NCBI GenBank assembly: GCA_037953745.1
Contig: JBAKBP010003091.1
Location: forward strand, 1-64,000
Direction of reading: 5' to 3'
DNA from: Lithodes maja
Lineage: Eukaryota; Arthropoda; Malacostraca; Decapoda; Lithodidae
Length of the DNA stretch: 64,000 bases
Shown: one piece after another, positions 60,522 to 64,000 of the stretch
Numbering within the stretch: the first letter of the stretch is position 1
Layout of the letters: each line of letters begins with the position of its first letter
Position numbers and translations under genes: made by a program
The notes under the pieces: generated by a model
The model's input: the letters and a program-made list of their open reading frames with translations, nothing else
Told to the model about the DNA's origin: nothing
The model's database searches: none

Positions 60522-60972
60522 GGCTTCTATGTCAGCCATTGTTGTTGTCATGTGACGTCACCAAGCCTTACCAGCTGATTTCTCAAAACAAACTCTCTAA
60601 GTTTTGTTTAAACATTCATATTTTTTAAATAGCTTTGACTGAACACTTTCATGTAATAATATTATTAGCGGGACAATACACAATAATCTCCTGTATACCC
60701 CACTTTAGGCAAGTCAGATGGTAGTTTGAGGAGCGCCAGCCAACGACGTCCGCTCCCACTCGTCTCTCGTGTGTGTGTGTGTGTGGGGAGGGGAGTGAGA
60801 GTAGGTGTTTGAATTTGTCATTGAGTTTAGTTGAGTGAGTGGGTGAATGCCTGAGGGCTGGGTGAGTGATAGATGAGTGATTGGAACTGAATGGGTAACT
60901 TATTTATTTAGTGGGTGTGTGCATGCTTCACTGGGTGAGAGTGTGGCAACATGAATCATAATAGAGGGAAAT
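60522..60972. other. no gene seen; (GT)n and G-rich simple sequence
   Basis: Intron-like DNA with a (GT)n run at about 60770-60784 and GA/GTG-rich stretches. Confidence 0.5.
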
Positions 60973-60977
60973 GGTGA

Positions 60978-61011
<34 letters not shown>
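60973..61011. repeat. (TAA)n tract, LINE 3' tail
   Basis: About 13 TAA units directly before the 3' untranslated end of the LINE (read on the minus strand as AATAAAGAATTATTATT). Confidence 0.9.
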
Positions 61012-61012
<1 letters not shown>

Positions 61013-63430
61013 TCTTTATTCCAGACACATAAGATAGATACAGTATAAATACAGTACGACCTAATGGTCCATATCACATACACTTCTCGTCAGAGCACAG
61101 ATAATAATTATACACAAAGATATATTAATAAAGACACAATAAAATAAAAAATACAGTAGGCCTATTTACAGAATAGAGCACATATCACATTTTGTCACAA
61201 TATAACACAGATAGGCTAACTAAGGCTATTGCTCAATGTTGGTTAACACCTATTGCACAGATCATTGCTCATAGTTCAATTAGACCTATATATTACATTA
61301 CAGTACATACTATGTGTGCAGCAGCTTCTGCCAGTGAGATATAATACGGGATTCATAGATATGATCACTAGACCAAAGAGCTACAATCAGCGTGTTACTG
61401 GAGGATTGCAGTCGCTGCGAAAAGCTGTACACCAGTCTCCTGATGACAGCCCGACAGCACTGCACATCCAACAGTGTGCACACCATACTAGTGCTTTCAT
61501 ATTTAGAGAGACCAATGAACATCTTGAGTATATTATGATAGGATGTACACAGACCATTTATGGTGGCTCTCTTATACTTCCACCACAAATGGGCCGTGTA
61601 CATAGAGGAACAATATGTCCGGAACAAAGTGACTTTAGTTTCCCAATTACACATGTGGAATTTTCTCAAGATGGTGTTACCACGTAAATATAGCTGTCTG
61701 CACTGACGGCCGATATCTGCATCATCTGAGCAATCGTTTGAGATAATGTGTCCCAGGTATTTTAGTTTGTTTACTTCTTGAATAATTTGATTATTGAGTG
61801 AGAAATTTGGCAGTTTACTTTTATACAGTAATTTTGATCTAAATATAAGAACAGCACTTTTCAGTGGGTTGAATTTAACACAATGTTTACTCTACCAAAA
61901 GATTCACATATATCAAGAAGTTTGCTCAGACCCGCAGAAGACGGTGCAATAATGACCAGATCATCAGCATACATGAGATGGTTGATGATTTTATTCCCAC
62001 CATAACATCCAATCTGCTCTTTATTCAATTTATCACTTAATTCATCCATATATACATTGAATAAGTAAGGTGAGAGAATACTACCCTGTCTCACTCCATT
62101 GGTTATTGTAAAGGAATCCGAAATAATGTTACCCCATCTTACATTAAATGTTTGATTGGCGTACCAGTACTTCAAGATTCTCAGTATATAGGATGGCACT
62201 CCCCTTGTTGCTAATTTATCAAACAGGATATTGTGGCAGACTCTGTCAAATGCCTTACTAGCATCAAGAAAGCATGCAAAAATAGAGCTGTTCATTTTGA
62301 TGTACCCATCCACTAGCTCCTTCAGAGTGTAGATGCACTGGTCCGTACCATGATTCTTTTTAAAACCAAATTGATTACTATTAGTTGAGATATACACTGA
62401 GATTCTGTCTAAAATGATTAACTCTAGTATCTTACTTACAATACTGGCAAGGGCAATAGGTCTATAGTTGTCTTTTGATGTAATTTTGCCAGCCTTGTCT
62501 TTAATTACTGGTATCAAGGTAACGGACATCATAGATTCTGGTAGGAAACCATGGATTAGAAAGCTGGTAAAGCAACTGCTGAGTTTCTCCAAGAGGAGAG
62601 TGGAGGAGTACTTCAAATGTTCAGCATATATACCATCAAAACCACAGGATTTGTTAGCATCTAGCCTACTTATTGCAGCCTTGATTTTTTCACTTGTAAC
62701 TTTAATTGTGTCATATTTTTCTTCTTTGTTACACTCTGTTGTAGCAGCAATGGTATTTCCTTGGTGCCCAACTGAGTTAAACAAAGTTTGGTAATGTGTT
62801 TTCCAAAGATTGGCTATGTTATTAGTACCAGAGATCCCATCTACACTAACGGGTAGAGGTGTGCAGCTATTATGCATTTTTTTAATATCCTTCCAGAAGG
62901 CCAATGTGTCTTTGCTAGCAAAGTTTTTGGCCAATGCTTCTCATCTTAATATATTTTCATTGTTTTTTATATATCTGATTGCATACTTGCATCTAGCCTT
63001 TAGTCTGGTGAACATGTAAAAAATGGGTCCCTGTCTCGGTTTGTTATGATCCAGCCATACACTACGAGCATCTCGGGATGCCTGGTATAGTTCTGAAACA
63101 TGGTCATTCCACCCAGGTTTGTTAAAAGAGTAATTTTTGTTATGCTTGTGAAATACTATGTCACTAGCCTTAGTAAGACAAGATATAATATTATTGTACA
63201 GCTTGCTGACTTCTTCTCGATGACTAGCATTAACACAATTGGGATCCTCACTGCCAGGATCAAGCTCAGAAAGGAGAGTGTGTGTTAAAGTGCAAAATTG
63301 CTCACACTCCTCCTCGTCAAGCCCGCCCCATGGCAGTTTTGGATTTACACTATTGTTTGACTGGGTTAATTCTGGCGCTCTTTCCAAACTAGCTGTTAAG
63401 GTCAATGGGATATGATCTTCATCTGTATAT
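60973..63430 (-). pseudogene. LINE (CR1-like) with endonuclease end, RT and C-terminal region; stop and frameshift
   Basis: The minus strand begins at the end of the endonuclease (DHIPLTL, about 63415) and continues in one frame to 62941, where a TGA interrupts. The frame resumes with ALAKNFASKDTLAFW and runs through DNYRPIALASIVSKILE, ACFLDASKAFDRV, NGVRQGSILSPYLFNVYMDEL and LMYADDLVIIAPS (about 61990-61960). It shifts near 61870, and the C-terminal part (LRKFHMCNWETKVTLFRTYC, about 61670) ends at about 61310. A (TTA)n tail at 61011-60973 marks the 3' end. It is 5'-truncated. The two lesions show it is inactive. Confidence 0.85.
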
Positions 63431-63786
63431 GTATACTACGTATGTGCTTGATGATGACAACACAGTTTTTCAATGCTGTGTACTCCCTTGATTGACAGGG
63501 CTAGGGTGTGCTCTTGTTACAGTGACTTTACTGGAGATTTACCACGAATTGCTAGACCTGTGCGTTCAAACTTTTGACGTCTACCAATGACATAGGGTTG
63601 GATCGAACTGCACGTAACTTACTGGAGACCCTTTGATCAGCAGTAAATGATTGTGAATACTTGGTACACCCTTTTAGTTTTTATGACTGTGTTGAGAGAG
63701 AGAGAGAGAGAGAGAGAGAGTCTGACTTCTGGATCTTACATTTAAGTCAACGACAGCCTCTTAACTTTCAAACATCATCATTTCAG
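63431..63786. other. intron-like DNA with (GA)n microsatellite
   Basis: A GA run at 63693-63720, then a pyrimidine-containing stretch ending CATCATCATTTCAG, a plausible splice acceptor. No other feature seen. Confidence 0.5.
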
Positions 63787-64000
63787 ACAAAGCTCTCAAC
63801 CAAATTCCACCTACGTACACAGCCTCGAAGCCCAAGCCACCACCAACTAAAGTGCTGATACAAGTGCCATGGACACCAACACCGGCACCGGCACCAATAT
63901 ATCCAAACGTCGGCTTCACCCAACCAGCCGCTCCAGGCGGTGGTGCATATGGTCAGATGGCTCCCCCTCCCGCCTACACTGACCACGTAGGACATCAATC
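63787..64000 (+). CDS. candidate proline-rich exon with two PPxY motifs (partial)
   Basis: After the acceptor TTTCAG at 63781-63786, the frame that starts two bases in is open to the window edge. It reads KALNQIPPTYTASKPKPPP, then PAPAPIYPNVGFTQPAA and QMAPPPAYTDHVGHQ. PPTY and PPAY fit the PPxY motif bound by WW domains such as those of Nedd4-type ligases. The composition recalls the N-terminal region of LITAF-like or similar endosomal proteins, but the window ends before any diagnostic domain. It is unlike sacsin, so it is probably a separate gene. Confidence 0.5.

Overview
This is eukaryotic genomic DNA. The genes have GT-AG introns, one intron is 19 kb, and the DNA is packed with nested transposable elements. 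TTAGG repeats (the canonical arthropod telomere unit), (GT)n/(GA)n/(AT)n tracts and a mix of decapod-like LINEs, SINEs and MITEs suggest an arthropod, most likely a malacostracan crustacean. That assignment is inference. I recognise one host gene, a sacsin-like GHKL-ATPase gene on the + strand. A second, proline-rich exon enters at the right edge.

Layout. (1) 1-5822: a minus-strand Ty3/gypsy-type retrotransposon whose gag, protease and integrase precede the reverse transcriptase (Gmr1-type order). It reads in one unbroken frame and has its 5' LTR at 4026-5822. It is inserted into an RTE-like LINE (5823-7405). (2) 7540-8400: a decayed CR1/Jockey-like LINE. (3) 8723-10021: an open frame built from 16- and 18-residue tandem repeats. 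(4) 10468-22592: three tandem monomers of a satellite-like repeat. The first carries a non-autonomous DNA transposon with an 8-bp target duplication; an undisturbed monomer 10 kb away shows the empty site. The second is split by an 8-kb insertion (13061-21139, flanked by ATAAT). That insertion holds three copies of a 401-bp tRNA-related repeat and a broken gypsy element with a long LTR. (5) 23184-55568: five exons of the sacsin-like gene, with phases that join correctly. Its introns hold two copies of a TTAA-flanked MITE, a reverse solo-LTR-like copy of the gypsy LTR, a 3.3-kb Tigger-like fold-back element with TTAGG repeats, a complete but frameshifted Gmr1-type element with near-identical LTRs (35931-45326), a third related gag, and a LINE inserted into a LINE that has a PHD finger and a 2A-like motif. 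(6) 55700-60512: a 5'-truncated I-clade LINE with a 1519-codon endonuclease-RT-RNase H frame and a perfect 9-bp target duplication. (7) 60973-63430: another LINE, pseudogenised. (8) 63787-64000: the proline-rich exon.

How it fits together. The host content is small: about 1.4 kb of exon in 41 kb of gene. The rest records successive insertions, and many can be ordered because one element interrupts another or because an empty-site paralogue is present. The strongest points are the integrase-before-RT order in two related elements, the sacsin-like exon with a stop that a local change of frame avoids, the filled/empty site pair, and a TTAA MITE that splits a gag frame exactly. Boundaries given as 'about' are approximate. 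No searches were run, so family assignments rest on motifs read by eye.
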